Assembly: GCA_024636495.1 (NCBI GenBank)
Contig: JAGXGZ010000014.1
Span: 1 to 64,000, forward strand
Length of the DNA: 64,000 nt
DNA from: Roseobacter sp.
GTDB taxonomy: Bacteria; Pseudomonadota; Alphaproteobacteria; Rhodobacterales; Rhodobacteraceae
Direction: 5' to 3'
Positions 1 through 9,106 of the stretch are shown here, piece by piece; the first letter of the stretch is position 1, and each line of letters opens with the position of its first letter. Both the position numbers and the translations under genes were made by a program. The notes below the pieces were generated by a model. It saw only the letters and a list, made by a program, of their open reading frames with translations, did not search any database and was not told the origin of the DNA.

Positions 1-206
1 CCTCGGCTGAACCGGCTTGGAGCTTTCCCCATAGCACGCGCCAAGACCCCGCGGCTTCCTCCTAGTCATGTTTCCCAACGCGGGCCAAAGTCGTACCAAA
101 ACCAAAACCTGCGCCCAGGCCCGCATCGAAAAACCTTAAACGAAGTTGCCTGTCGCCCAAAATTATCGAAGGTTTGTTGTTTAGGGGGCTGTGCCGAAAC
201 GACGGG
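1..206. other. unassigned left edge
   Basis: I see no convincing gene, RNA or repeat in these first 206 bases. No reading frame here continues with recognisable protein sequence, and there is no clear hairpin followed by a T-run. Confidence 0.4.
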
Positions 207-701
207 TCAGTCTTGAGCGGCCTCGCCAAGGCGTTTCTCCATTACAAAATTTGTCAGCTTTACCCCCACCCGCTCAATCTGCTGCTCCTTTATAACTGTC
301 CATCCTTGTTGCTCAAATAGACCTCGGACCAAATGGCTTGCTTCTGAGTAGAGGCGTTCGATCTGCGCCTCGCGTGCCAAAGCTTCAATTTGCGCATAAA
401 GAAGACCACCGATGCCCTGCCGTTGATACGCGGGATCAACAAAAGCGAGATCGATGTAGCCATCGTCTGCGAGCGTCATGAAGCCGACTGGCCGCTCGAA
501 GTTTCGTGCGACTAATGTCTGCTGCGCGGCAAGACGGGAATGCCAACTTGGTCCTGACGGAACCCTCGATGCCCAGGCTCGTCGCTGACGCGCATCGTAA
601 AACCCGGCTGCGCCTGTGCGCACCGCGTTGAAGAAGACGATACCGAGCTGATCTGCGTCGGCGGGGCCGCATGCAACGATTTCGATGGAAGTCTCAAGCA
701 T
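207..701 (-). CDS. GNAT family N-acetyltransferase
   Basis: This 164-residue protein has the length and fold signature of a stand-alone GNAT acetyltransferase, which moves an acetyl group from acetyl-CoA to an amine. The acetyl-CoA pyrophosphate loop (motif A, Q/RxxGxG/A) is visible as QRQGIG at residues 93-98, directly after a beta strand ending DLAFVDP. The C-terminal GW-x-VIKEQQIERVGV stretch fits the late strand pair of the fold. The substrate cannot be read from sequence; the acceptor may be a small molecule, a peptide or a protein. It stands alone, downstream of asd on the same strand but separated by a terminator. The family call is firm and the role is unknown. Confidence 0.85.
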   Translation of the reverse strand: MLETSIEIVACGPADADQLGIVFFNAVRTGAAGFYDARQRRAWASRVPSGPSWHSRLAAQQTLVARNFERPVGFMTLADDGYIDLAFVDPAYQRQGIGGLLYAQIEALAREAQIERLYSEASHLVRGLFEQQGWTVIKEQQIERVGVKLTNFVMEKRLGEAAQD

Positions 702-849
702 GAGGACAATCTTTCATGAAACGGCTGGCATAGGAAGATTTTTTGCGGTCGTGCACCGCCGCCAGATTTGCCATTCGTGCGGGGGGCAGCAAAATGCACT
801 ATGTCCCGAACCGGGCCTTCGTCGTTCCAGCCTTCCAGTGGCACAAAAA

Positions 850-878
850 AAGGGGCCCACGACATGCGCAGACCCCTT
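850..878 (-). terminator. intrinsic terminator after asd
   Basis: Read on the minus strand, AAGGGGTC and GGGCCCCTT arms are followed by a run of seven T, 20 to 50 bases beyond the asd stop codon. This is a standard Rho-independent terminator. Confidence 0.7.
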
Positions 879-899
879 CATTGTTCCTACTGAAACGTC

Positions 900-1922
900 T
901 CAGCCCTTTTTCAGCACTTCCCGACCTAGCAACTCGGCGATCTGGACAGCATTCAATGCGGCACCTTTGCGCAAGTTGTCGCTAACGCACCATAGGTTCA
1001 GACCGTTGTCGATCGTGCTGTCCTGGCGGATGCGGCTGATGAAAGTGGCAAAGTCGCCTGCACATTCGACGGGGGTGACATAACCACCGTCTTCACGCTT
1101 GTCGATCACCATGATACCAGGCGCTTCGCGTAGAATATCGCGGGCTTCGTTCTCGTCCAGATGGTCTTCGAATTCGATGTTGATCGATTCGGCGTGGCCG
1201 ACAAACACAGGCACGCGCACGCAGGTGGCAGTTACCTTGATTTTTGGGTCGAGGATTTTCTTGGTCTCGACCATCATCTTCCACTCTTCTTTCGTGTCAC
1301 CGCTGTCCATGAAGACGTCGATATGCGGGATCACGTTAAAGGCGATCTGCTTGGTAAACTTGCGCGCTGGCTTGCTATCTGTGGGGTTGTAGATCGACTT
1401 TGTCTGATCCCACAGCTCGTCCATGCCTTCCTTGCCCGCACCGGACACTGACTGGTAGGTCGACACCACGACGCGCTTGATTGTCGCGCGGTCGTGCAGC
1501 GGCTTAAGCGCCACAACCATCTGTGCGGTTGAGCAGTTCGGGTTGGCAATAATGTTTTTCTTGGAATACCCATGGATCGCGTGGGCGTTCACCTCGGGCA
1601 CGATCAAAGGCACCTCTGAATCGTAGCGGTAAAGCGACGAGTTATCGATGACGACGCACCCGGCTTTGGCGGCTTTTGGGGCATATTTTTTGGTGGCTTC
1701 GGACCCTACAGCGAACAGGGCCATATCCCAGCCCGTGAAGTCGAAGGTATCAAGGTCTTTCGTCTTGAGTGTCTTGTCGCCAAAGCTTACTTCGGTCCCC
1801 AAGGATTTGCGCGAGGCAAGCGCCACGATCTCGTCCACAGGGAAGTGGCGCTCGGCCAGGATGTTCAGCATTTCACGGCCCACGTTACCAGTGGCACCCG
1901 CGATGACGACGCGATAACCCAT
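900..1922 (-). CDS. asd: aspartate-semialdehyde dehydrogenase
   Basis: The enzyme reduces beta-aspartyl phosphate to aspartate semialdehyde with NADPH, the branch point to lysine/diaminopimelate, threonine and methionine. At 340 residues it has the normal length. The dinucleotide loop GATGNVG is at residues 9-15 and the nucleophilic cysteine is C130 in NPNCSTAQ. The later segment PVFVGHAESI carries the conserved acid-base histidine. It is a single-gene unit: a MFS transporter lies upstream with a 76-base gap and a good terminator lies downstream. This is a confident housekeeping assignment. Confidence 0.97.
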   Translation of the reverse strand: MGYRVVIAGATGNVGREMLNILAERHFPVDEIVALASRKSLGTEVSFGDKTLKTKDLDTFDFTGWDMALFAVGSEATKKYAPKAAKAGCVVIDNSSLYRYDSEVPLIVPEVNAHAIHGYSKKNIIANPNCSTAQMVVALKPLHDRATIKRVVVSTYQSVSGAGKEGMDELWDQTKSIYNPTDSKPARKFTKQIAFNVIPHIDVFMDSGDTKEEWKMMVETKKILDPKIKVTATCVRVPVFVGHAESINIEFEDHLDENEARDILREAPGIMVIDKREDGGYVTPVECAGDFATFISRIRQDSTIDNGLNLWCVSDNLRKGAALNAVQIAELLGREVLKKG

Positions 1923-1998
1923 CTTAAAACTCCAATACTAAAATGTGATGGTGCGCGCCTCTTATACCGCTTGGGGCTGCGGGGGAAGGGGGTGTGCG

Positions 1999-3174
1999 CT
2001 AATGGGTCGTATCGCGTGAAAAGAGGTACACAAACAGGCCAGCAGACATGAGCACGGCAAACAAGGTAAAGATAACGACGTAAGGCGCTTGCACAGTCGC
2101 GGCGGGTTGACTGGCGGTATAAGCGCGCCCGGACAGAAACTGCGCAACGCCCACGCCGCCGATGCTGCACAGGTTTAACAGCGTCATCCCGCGCCCGATC
2201 AGGTTCGGCGGCAAAAAGCTGCGTCCGTGACTGATGATGATCGCATAGGTCGCGCCGAAAAACCCGATAGCGGCCATCAGGATTGTCGCAAAAGCCAGCC
2301 CGCTCACCGGAAATAGAACCAGCCCACAAAGCGCCGCAAGATTTATGCCTGTGCCGACGATCACAACCCATTTTGTACTACCAATGATCCGGTCCAAAGG
2401 CCCATAGGCAAATGTGCCCGCCACCATGGCTGCCCCCATCAACAAGGTCGCAAGACCAATCTGGTGCGCTGACGCAGAGAACACATCTTCAAAATAAGGT
2501 CCGATCCAAAGGCCGCGAAGGGCACCCACTTGGGCATAGCTGACCGCCATGATCGGAAAGATGAACCACAATGCCTTGATCTTGAACACCGTCAAAAGGC
2601 TACCGCGGGTTTCACCCTCGGGCGTGGCGGGGTCGCGCACGACGATCCAGATGCCAAGCGCCGTCAGGCTGGTGATTGCACATAGCCCCCAGAGCGAGGC
2701 ACGCCAGCCGATGGTTTCGGCGGCGATGGCCATCGGATAAGAGGCCACCAGATTGCCAGATGTCCCGACCCCGACCATCACCGAGGCCAAGACCACAAAC
2801 CGCGTAGGCGGATATTCACGCGCGAAGATATAGTAGGCGGCCATCAGGACAGGCGCGCAGCCAACGCCGATAAGGGCCATCGCAACGCCGATATGCAGCG
2901 GCGATGTCGCCATCGCAAAAATTGCTGCACCGCCGCCGCCGCCAACTAGAAGCAAACTGGCGGCCGTGCGGCGCGGCCCGATGGTGTCAAGCGCCCAACC
3001 GACGGGCAATTGCATTGCCGCAAAGGCAAAGAACCATAGACCCGATGCAAAAGCCAGATCCTCGGGGCCCGCGCCGATATCATTGCGCAAGGCGGGGCTG
3101 AGGACCGCAAGAAATGCCCGGAAAAACTGACTAAGCACATAGGCCAGCCCCAGCAGGGCGATCCCCCGGCTCAT
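1999..3174 (-). CDS. MFS transporter
   Basis: This 391-residue protein is strongly hydrophobic throughout, with about twelve predicted membrane helices, as in the major facilitator superfamily. The N-terminal half has a typical loop 2-3 region (LPVGWALDTIGPRRTAA) matching the MFS signature G-x-x-x-D-x-x-G-x-R. It overlaps the upstream aldolase gene by an ATGA junction at 3171-3174, so the two are translationally coupled. The context suggests import of the aldolase substrate or a related hydroxy-/keto-acid, but this is inference only. Confidence 0.88.
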   Translation of the reverse strand: MSRGIALLGLAYVLSQFFRAFLAVLSPALRNDIGAGPEDLAFASGLWFFAFAAMQLPVGWALDTIGPRRTAASLLLVGGGGGAAIFAMATSPLHIGVAMALIGVGCAPVLMAAYYIFAREYPPTRFVVLASVMVGVGTSGNLVASYPMAIAAETIGWRASLWGLCAITSLTALGIWIVVRDPATPEGETRGSLLTVFKIKALWFIFPIMAVSYAQVGALRGLWIGPYFEDVFSASAHQIGLATLLMGAAMVAGTFAYGPLDRIIGSTKWVVIVGTGINLAALCGLVLFPVSGLAFATILMAAIGFFGATYAIIISHGRSFLPPNLIGRGMTLLNLCSIGGVGVAQFLSGRAYTASQPAATVQAPYVVIFTLFAVLMSAGLFVYLFSRDTTH

Positions 3175-3947
3175 TCTTGTGTATCACGCCATTTCTTGGC
3201 CAAAGCCTGCGCCGCATGGCTAAGAAGAAGCACATCGGCCCCCACTGCCACAAACCTCGCCCCTGCTTTGATCGCTGCGGTTGTCATCTCGTCTTTGGTT
3301 GAAAGAATACCGGCTGCCTTGCCCGAAGCGTCAATCTTTGTAAGCGCACCCATAATGGCGGCCTGAACATCGGGGTGAGTGGCATTGCCCATGTGGCCCA
3401 TGTCGGCAGCCAGATCAGCCGGGCCTATGAACACGCCATCGATGCCATCGACGGCAAGGATGTCCTCAAGATTGCCAAGGCCTGCGACGCTTTCCACCTG
3501 CACCAGAAGGCAAATTTCATCATCTGCGGTCAGACCGTAATCGGCGATTTGGGAAAAACGCGATGCACGGCTAAGGGCATATCCCACGCCGCGGTTGCCG
3601 TGCGGGGGATATGACACGTCGCGCACCAGTTGGCGGGCCTGGTCGGCGTTGTCGACCATCGGGACCAGCACCGTTTGCGCACCCGCGTCGAGAACCTGCT
3701 TGATCAGGTACGTCTCGCCAATCGGAACACGCACAACAGCGTGGCTGGACGAGGCCTGAAGAACTTGAAGCTGCCCAAGAATAGAGCGCAGATCGTTAGG
3801 GGCATGTTCGCCGTCGATCACCAGCCAGTCGAAGCCTGCCGTGCCCATAAGCTCGGTGCTGTATGTGTCTGCAAGTCCAAGCCAGCAGCCAAAAACGGTC
3901 TTGCCGTCCTTAAGGGCCTTCTTGAACGTATTGTGGGGTGCCGGCAT
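3171..3947 (-). CDS. HpcH/HpaI family aldolase
   Basis: The product belongs to the HpcH/HpaI class II pyruvate aldolase family, which cleaves 2-keto-3-deoxy or 4-hydroxy-2-oxo acids to pyruvate plus an aldehyde using a divalent metal. Visible motifs are IDGEHAPND near the N-terminus, the metal-ligand segment VQVESVAG, and GIDGVFIGPADLAADMG. I chose the ATG at 3947 (MPAPHNTF), giving 258 residues. A longer open frame reaches 4064, but its extra 39 codons run through the hairpin array at 4011-4057 and look non-coding. The gene overlaps the MFS transporter start by four bases. Confidence 0.9.
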   Translation of the reverse strand: MPAPHNTFKKALKDGKTVFGCWLGLADTYSTELMGTAGFDWLVIDGEHAPNDLRSILGQLQVLQASSSHAVVRVPIGETYLIKQVLDAGAQTVLVPMVDNADQARQLVRDVSYPPHGNRGVGYALSRASRFSQIADYGLTADDEICLLVQVESVAGLGNLEDILAVDGIDGVFIGPADLAADMGHMGNATHPDVQAAIMGALTKIDASGKAAGILSTKDEMTTAAIKAGARFVAVGADVLLLSHAAQALAKKWRDTQE

Positions 3948-4010
3948 GCGCGTGTTCCTTGGCGTTGTGGTCACGCGCACCCTATGGGGAGGCGTTGGCA
4001 ACTGTCCAGT

Positions 4011-4057
4011 GGGGGCGCGGCCCCCGTTCCCTTTCGGGAACTCCCCCCGGAGTTTTT
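4011..4057 (+). repeat. three consecutive GC-rich hairpins (REP-like)
   Basis: Three adjacent inverted repeats are visible: GGGGGC/GCCCCC (4011-4025), GTTCCC/GGGAAC (4026-4041) and CTCC/GGAG followed by TTTTT (4041-4057). The array fills the gap between the winged-helix membrane gene and the aldolase. The plus-strand T-run points away from the direction of the flanking genes. The arrangement resembles the GC-rich intergenic repeats I recall as common in Roseobacter genomes; that recollection is not verified here. Confidence 0.6.
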
Positions 4058-4075
4058 CGGGCAAAATGAAACGGA

Positions 4076-4780
4076 TCAGAGAACCTTGATCACGTCTTTG
4101 TCGATCGCCAGCATATAGCCGCGCCGCGCGATGTTCTTGACCAAAAGCTCGGACACGATCTGGTTGCCGAGTGTGTCGCGCAAACGTTTGATCCTTGTCG
4201 CACCTGCTGCCTCGTCGCAGTCGACTGCATTGCGCCCCGAAATGACGCCTTCGATTTCGGAGCCGGAAAGCACGTCATCGTCCATCCGCGCTTCGGCGAG
4301 GACGGACATCGTTTCCATCGCTGCGGCGGTAAGTTTGAAACCTAGGTTATTGAGGTAGACGGTGTTTTCCTCGCGACTGATCAGCAAGGAATTGACCTGA
4401 ATGCCTACCCGTTCAATCTGCGCCATGCGGCGGTTAAAGCTGACCAGCATGATCAGGAACACCAGCGCCGCGACCAGCATCGCCGTGGCAAAGACCAGCA
4501 GGACGATAATCACGATGCGGTAGCTGGACAGAGTTTCCGAAAAGGCGGTGCCTGATTGCGCCAGAATTTCAAGAAGCTTGATCTCGGCTTGCGTGGTGAG
4601 ATCATCGTTCTCGATAAAGATGCGTTCCACCTGCGCATTGAACGCGTTCGCATCAGGCAGAGCCCACAACAGCAATCCCGCACCGATCAGCAAGATCGCA
4701 ACCACAGCCGCAATGCCACCGCCGACAAAACGACCACCTGCGCGGCGCATCTCAGAAGCGGAGGAAGTTTTGGCCTGCAC
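4076..4780 (-). CDS. membrane protein with C-terminal winged helix
   Basis: I chose the GTG at 4780 because a strong ribosome site AAAGGAG lies five bases before it; the frame stays open to a TTG at 4813 but without such a site. The 234-residue product has a membrane helix near residues 24-42, about 60 polar residues, a second helix near residues 88-112, then a cytoplasmic-looking region. The last 85 residues resemble an OmpR/PhoB winged helix: TRIKRLRDTLG matches the recognition-helix region and ARRGYMLAI matches the usual GxGYxL hairpin. Topology would be the reverse of ToxR/CadC (DNA-binding part at the C-terminus). It overlaps the upstream secreted-protein gene by 29 bases. Function is not known; a membrane-bound regulator is my inference. 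Confidence 0.7.
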   Translation of the reverse strand: MQAKTSSASEMRRAGGRFVGGGIAAVVAILLIGAGLLLWALPDANAFNAQVERIFIENDDLTTQAEIKLLEILAQSGTAFSETLSSYRIVIIVLLVFATAMLVAALVFLIMLVSFNRRMAQIERVGIQVNSLLISREENTVYLNNLGFKLTAAAMETMSVLAEARMDDDVLSGSEIEGVISGRNAVDCDEAAGATRIKRLRDTLGNQIVSELLVKNIARRGYMLAIDKDVIKVL

Positions 4781-5045
4781 TGGATCTCCTTTGGTTAAGC
4801 CCTTCGTCGCCAAATACCGATACGATATTCAACAGTGTCCAGCCATTTGCGGCAAGCCGCTGGGACAGCTGCGCTTGTGCGGCGGCCCTGCTGCAGGTGC
4901 CTGAAATCTGCGCGACACCGTAATGGAGCCGCAACGGGTTTTCTTGTTTGGCCTTGTAGTCAGCATAGCAGCCGGCAGCCTGAGCAGGGAGTGCTGCAAG
5001 GCTGAGGGCTGCAATTGTGAGCAAGGAAAATGTTATACGTTTCAT
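4752..5045 (-). CDS. small secreted protein, unknown function
   Basis: This 97-residue protein starts with a clear Sec signal peptide (MKRITFSLLTIAALSLAALPAQAAG, cleavage expected after AQA). The mature part of roughly 73 residues has two cysteines, at GCYADY and SGTCSRA, which could form a disulfide in the periplasm, and ends in a basic-aromatic tail NFLRF. I do not recognise a named domain. Its 3' end overlaps the membrane winged-helix gene, so the two are co-transcribed and probably co-translated. A 17-bp palindrome lies 26-42 bases upstream of its start. Confidence 0.75.
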   Translation of the reverse strand: MKRITFSLLTIAALSLAALPAQAAGCYADYKAKQENPLRLHYGVAQISGTCSRAAAQAQLSQRLAANGWTLLNIVSVFGDEGLNQRRSSAGQNFLRF

Positions 5046-5070
5046 GACCGAAACTTTGCGCCTTTATCCG

Positions 5071-5087
5071 TGGATATTCAATATCCA
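5071..5087. promoter_or_regulatory. 17-bp perfect palindrome, candidate operator
   Basis: TGGATATT and AATATCCA flank a single central C. The site is 26-42 bases upstream of the secreted-protein start at 5045, where a promoter of the winged-helix unit would lie. A second inverted repeat, CAATAAC (5112-5118) and GTTATTG (5127-5133), lies further upstream. Both are seen directly; operator function is inferred. Confidence 0.5.
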
Positions 5088-5192
5088 TTGGGGTTGGCCG
5101 CCCGTGTTATCCAATAACAACCCGCCGTTATTGCCTGTCTGACGGGGGAGAGGCCATTTTGATCCTACGGGCCGAAACTGCTTTTGGCTTTG

Positions 5193-5237
5193 CATGGGTC
5201 TGGACCCGTGCCCCCCACAGAAAGGATCAGACCCATG
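5193..5237 (+). promoter_or_regulatory. hairpin that buries a start codon
   Basis: CATGGGTCTG at 5193-5202 is perfectly complementary to CAGACCCATG at 5228-5237. The second arm contains the ATG of the next gene, and the ribosome site AAAGGA (5221-5226) lies in the 25-base loop. If transcription starts upstream of 5193, this stem would mask the start codon. Confidence 0.5.
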
Positions 5238-5762
5238 TATCGTAAATTTATAGCAACTGTCACTGCCGTCTCGATTGCCATCACGGGATTAAGCGCCACC
5301 TCGGCCGCTGCGGGGGATCGCGAGCGCAATTTTGCCCGCATCGCCGCAGGCGTTCTGGGCGTCGCGATTGTTGGTAAGATCATTCACGACAGCAACAAGC
5401 GCAACGACAACAGAGGTCAGGTTGTGACGCGTCACAGGGTTGAACCCGCCCCGGTGTATCACGCGCCCCGCGTCGAGCAACGTCATCAGGTGCAACCCCG
5501 CCCCCTGCCGCGTGGCTATGGACATAACCAGCAAAACGCGCGCCAAAACAGCAAGCTTTTGCCGCAGCAGTGCTTTAAAAGCTATGACACCCGCCGGGGT
5601 CAGGTGCTGATGTTCGGCAGCCGCTGCCTGCAACAGAATTTTCGTCATGCCAACCGCCTGCCGCAACACTGCGCGCAGCAGATCCGTACGCGGCAAGGAA
5701 ACCGTTTTGGCTATGATGCCCGATGCCTACGTGGCGCGGGATATAGTTTAGCGCGCGGCTAA
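5235..5762 (+). CDS. secreted protein with two cysteine repeats
   Basis: I start at the ATG at 5235, preceded by AAAGGA; the open frame extends upstream to 5184 without a ribosome site. The 175-residue product begins with a signal peptide ending ATSAAA, then a hydrophobic stretch IAAGVLGVAIVGKIIH that may be a membrane anchor or glycine-rich segment. The middle is rich in H, Q, P and R. The C-terminal third holds two similar units of about 30 residues, each starting LPQ-x-C and ending with a second cysteine in RCL (QQCFKSYDTRRG...SRCL and QHCAQQIRTRQG...ARCL). Each unit could close one disulfide. I do not recognise the family; an envelope protein is likely. Confidence 0.75.
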   Translation: MYRKFIATVTAVSIAITGLSATSAAAGDRERNFARIAAGVLGVAIVGKIIHDSNKRNDNRGQVVTRHRVEPAPVYHAPRVEQRHQVQPRPLPRGYGHNQQNARQNSKLLPQQCFKSYDTRRGQVLMFGSRCLQQNFRHANRLPQHCAQQIRTRQGNRFGYDARCLRGAGYSLARG

Positions 5763-5809
5763 TGCCTGCGTGTTAAAGACCGGGTGACTAAGACGTCACT
5801 TGGAGTGGA

Positions 5810-5840
5810 GGGAGAGATGTTCGGGCATCTCTCCCTTTTT
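5810..5840 (+). terminator. strong intrinsic terminator
   Basis: GGGAGAGATG and CATCTCTCCC form a perfect 10-bp stem with a TTCGGG-type loop, followed by five T. It ends the secreted cysteine-repeat gene. Confidence 0.92.
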
Positions 5841-5920
5841 AATGCCTTCGGCGAGGATATTTAAGAGCCAGAGAAGCGCCAGGGGGTTGAGGTTTTGCAC
5901 AGGCTGGAGTTCTGAGAGAC

Positions 5921-6538
5921 ATGGGACCAGATTTTGAGTTTGAAAAAGAAGCCTATGCCCGCGGCTTTGCGCGGGTTGCGGGCGTGGATGAGGTGGGGCG
6001 GGGGCCTTTGGCGGGGCCGGTCACGGCTGCGGCTGTCGTATTGGACCCTGAACGTATTCCCGAGGGGTTGAACGATTCAAAAAAGTTGAGCCACAAAGCG
6101 CGTGCCCGACTTTATGACGAGATATTGGCGGTTGCCGATGTCAGCATCGCGCATGCGTCCGTCGCGGAAATCGAGGAGTTGAACATTTTGCGCGCGAGCC
6201 ACCTTGCGATGGTGCGGGCATTGGACGGGCTGACAGTTCGTGCCGACTTTGCATTGATTGACGGAAACATGTTGCCACGCGATCTGACCCTGAAAGCACA
6301 AACAATCATCAAGGGAGACGCGCGTTCTCAATCGATTTCGGCGGCCTCAATTATGGCTAAAATATGTCGGGATTGTGTCATGTTGTCCTTGGCGCAACAG
6401 CATCCCGGCTATGGTTGGGAGACGAACATGGGATACGGGTCAAAAAGACACATTGAGGCGCTTCAAAATCTTGGGGTAACCCCACACCATAGACGTTTGT
6501 TCAAGCCCGTACACAACATGTTGTATCAAGAAAAATAA
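5921..6538 (+). CDS. rnhB: ribonuclease HII
   Basis: RNase HII cuts the RNA strand of RNA-DNA hybrids and removes single ribonucleotides left in DNA. The 205-residue length is normal. The signature VDEVGRGPLAG at residues 22-32 carries the first two catalytic acids (D23, E24), and ALIDGN further on carries the third. The start is supported by GAGAG eight bases upstream. It lies 101 bases before ccrM on the same strand, an arrangement I recall from other alphaproteobacteria. The call is confident. Confidence 0.96.
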   Translation: MGPDFEFEKEAYARGFARVAGVDEVGRGPLAGPVTAAAVVLDPERIPEGLNDSKKLSHKARARLYDEILAVADVSIAHASVAEIEELNILRASHLAMVRALDGLTVRADFALIDGNMLPRDLTLKAQTIIKGDARSQSISAASIMAKICRDCVMLSLAQQHPGYGWETNMGYGSKRHIEALQNLGVTPHHRRLFKPVHNMLYQEK

Positions 6539-6548
6539 CTAACCAGTT

Positions 6549-7740
<1,192 letters not shown>

Positions 7741-7826
7741 GCCGCGCCCTTTCACCACAGTTTCACGAACACCGCCGGTGCCCTGCGGCCTTCACATGAA
7801 GGTCCGCCTCAAAGGGTACTCACCTT

Positions 7827-7855
7827 GGCCCCGCCTGTATTGGCGGGGCCCTTTT
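7827..7855 (+). terminator. intrinsic terminator after ccrM
   Basis: GGCCCCGCC and GGCGGGGCC form a perfect nine-base stem around TGTATT, followed by CTTTTCGTTTT. It sits between convergent ccrM and the alkB-like gene and could serve ccrM. Confidence 0.88.
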
Positions 7856-7880
7856 CGTTTTCGCAACCGCTCTGCTATAT

Positions 7881-9032
7881 TTAGCGCGGGTAGGGCGTCG
7901 TGCCTTTGTTGTAGGCCGACCAGTCAGTAATTTCGGGGTAATACATGTCGCGCCACCGGCGCACACGCGGGTTCATCACACGCCGCCATACCCAAGGCAT
8001 CATGGCCATGATGGTCATTATTGGATAGCCGTAGGGCAATTGCGGCGCTGTCCCAGGCCCATAGGTCTGAAGCACGGGAAAGCGGCGATCCGGTTTGTAA
8101 TGATGGTCGGAATGGCGTTGCAGGTTGATCAGAAGCCAATTCGAGGCACGGTGCGCAGCGTTCCATGAATGGCGGGGTTGGACATGTTCATACTTACCGT
8201 CCCCCAGATGTTTGCGGGTCAGGCCGTAATGTTCGATGTAGTTGACCAGCTCAAGTTGCCATATGGCTGTCCCTGCCTGCACCAAAAAGAGCACTAGGCC
8301 GATCCACCCGCCAACAAGCAGCGCCAAAACCAAGAACCCCCCCTGCAATGCCCAGTATTTGAAGAAGGGATTGCGCAGGTCTGTCCAGGGCTTGTCTTTG
8401 CGGGCCAGCATGGACTTTTCAGCACGAAAGGCCGACTTGAGCGATTGGCGTAGAACGCGGGGATAAAAGCGATGAAACCCTTCGTTGTAATGCGCGGTTA
8501 CCGGATCACGCGGGGTCGCGACATAGCTGTGATGCACCAACATATGCTCGGACCGGAAATGGGAATACATCACCATGGCAAGCAGGGCATCCGCCCAAAA
8601 ACGTTCGATTTTGCTTTTTTGGTGCATCAGCTCGTGCGCGTAGTTGATCCCGATTGTGCCGGTCATGACGCCCACGCCAAAGAAAACAAAGACCTTCTCC
8701 CAGCCGCCAAGATGTGCTGCCTGCGGGACATACCAAAGCAAGCCAAACAGGGTCAGAAACTGGGCGGGCAACCACGCAAGGGTGATCATACGATACCAAA
8801 ACAGATCGTCATCCGTGGCGTCGGGGTCAGCATTGTCCAGGTTCAGCCCCACAAACCCGTCGATGACTGAAAACAGATACCAGGTGACAACAGGCAAAAG
8901 TACCACGGTCCAGCCGCCAAAATATGCTGTCATCCATGCCATCGGGATCAGCACGTAAGACAGGGCAAACGGCGCGGCACCCTTGATCTGGGCTAATTGG
9001 TCTGTGCTGATATTTGGGCTTGTCGAATTCAT
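7881..9032 (-). CDS. alkB: alkane 1-monooxygenase, AlkB type
   Basis: The product is a membrane diiron hydroxylase that oxidises the terminal methyl of alkanes or related chains with a rubredoxin electron donor. All three histidine boxes of the family are present in order: HELMHQ, EHMLVHH and LQRHSDHHY. Between them are four to six hydrophobic helices near the N-terminus and in the middle, as expected for the 383-residue length. The first box departs slightly from the usual HELxHK. No rubredoxin, rubredoxin reductase or regulator gene is adjacent, so electron supply must come from elsewhere. The substrate could be an alkane or another hydrocarbon chain. Confidence 0.92.
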   Translation of the reverse strand: MNSTSPNISTDQLAQIKGAAPFALSYVLIPMAWMTAYFGGWTVVLLPVVTWYLFSVIDGFVGLNLDNADPDATDDDLFWYRMITLAWLPAQFLTLFGLLWYVPQAAHLGGWEKVFVFFGVGVMTGTIGINYAHELMHQKSKIERFWADALLAMVMYSHFRSEHMLVHHSYVATPRDPVTAHYNEGFHRFYPRVLRQSLKSAFRAEKSMLARKDKPWTDLRNPFFKYWALQGGFLVLALLVGGWIGLVLFLVQAGTAIWQLELVNYIEHYGLTRKHLGDGKYEHVQPRHSWNAAHRASNWLLINLQRHSDHHYKPDRRFPVLQTYGPGTAPQLPYGYPIMTIMAMMPWVWRRVMNPRVRRWRDMYYPEITDWSAYNKGTTPYPR

Positions 9033-9106
9033 ATCTTGTCAGCCTTCAAAGTTACGTCGCAGTTTTAAGCACTCTAGCAGATTTTTGTCCCTGTGGCCCG
9101 ATGCCG

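Noticed and set aside
3948-4064. Longer start for the aldolase
   Set aside because: The extra codons cross the hairpin array and are low-complexity Pro/Arg/Thr; the family begins near the ATG at 3947.
4781-4813. TTG start for the membrane winged-helix gene
   Set aside because: The GTG at 4780 has a near-ideal ribosome site (AAAGGAG, five bases upstream); the TTG has none.
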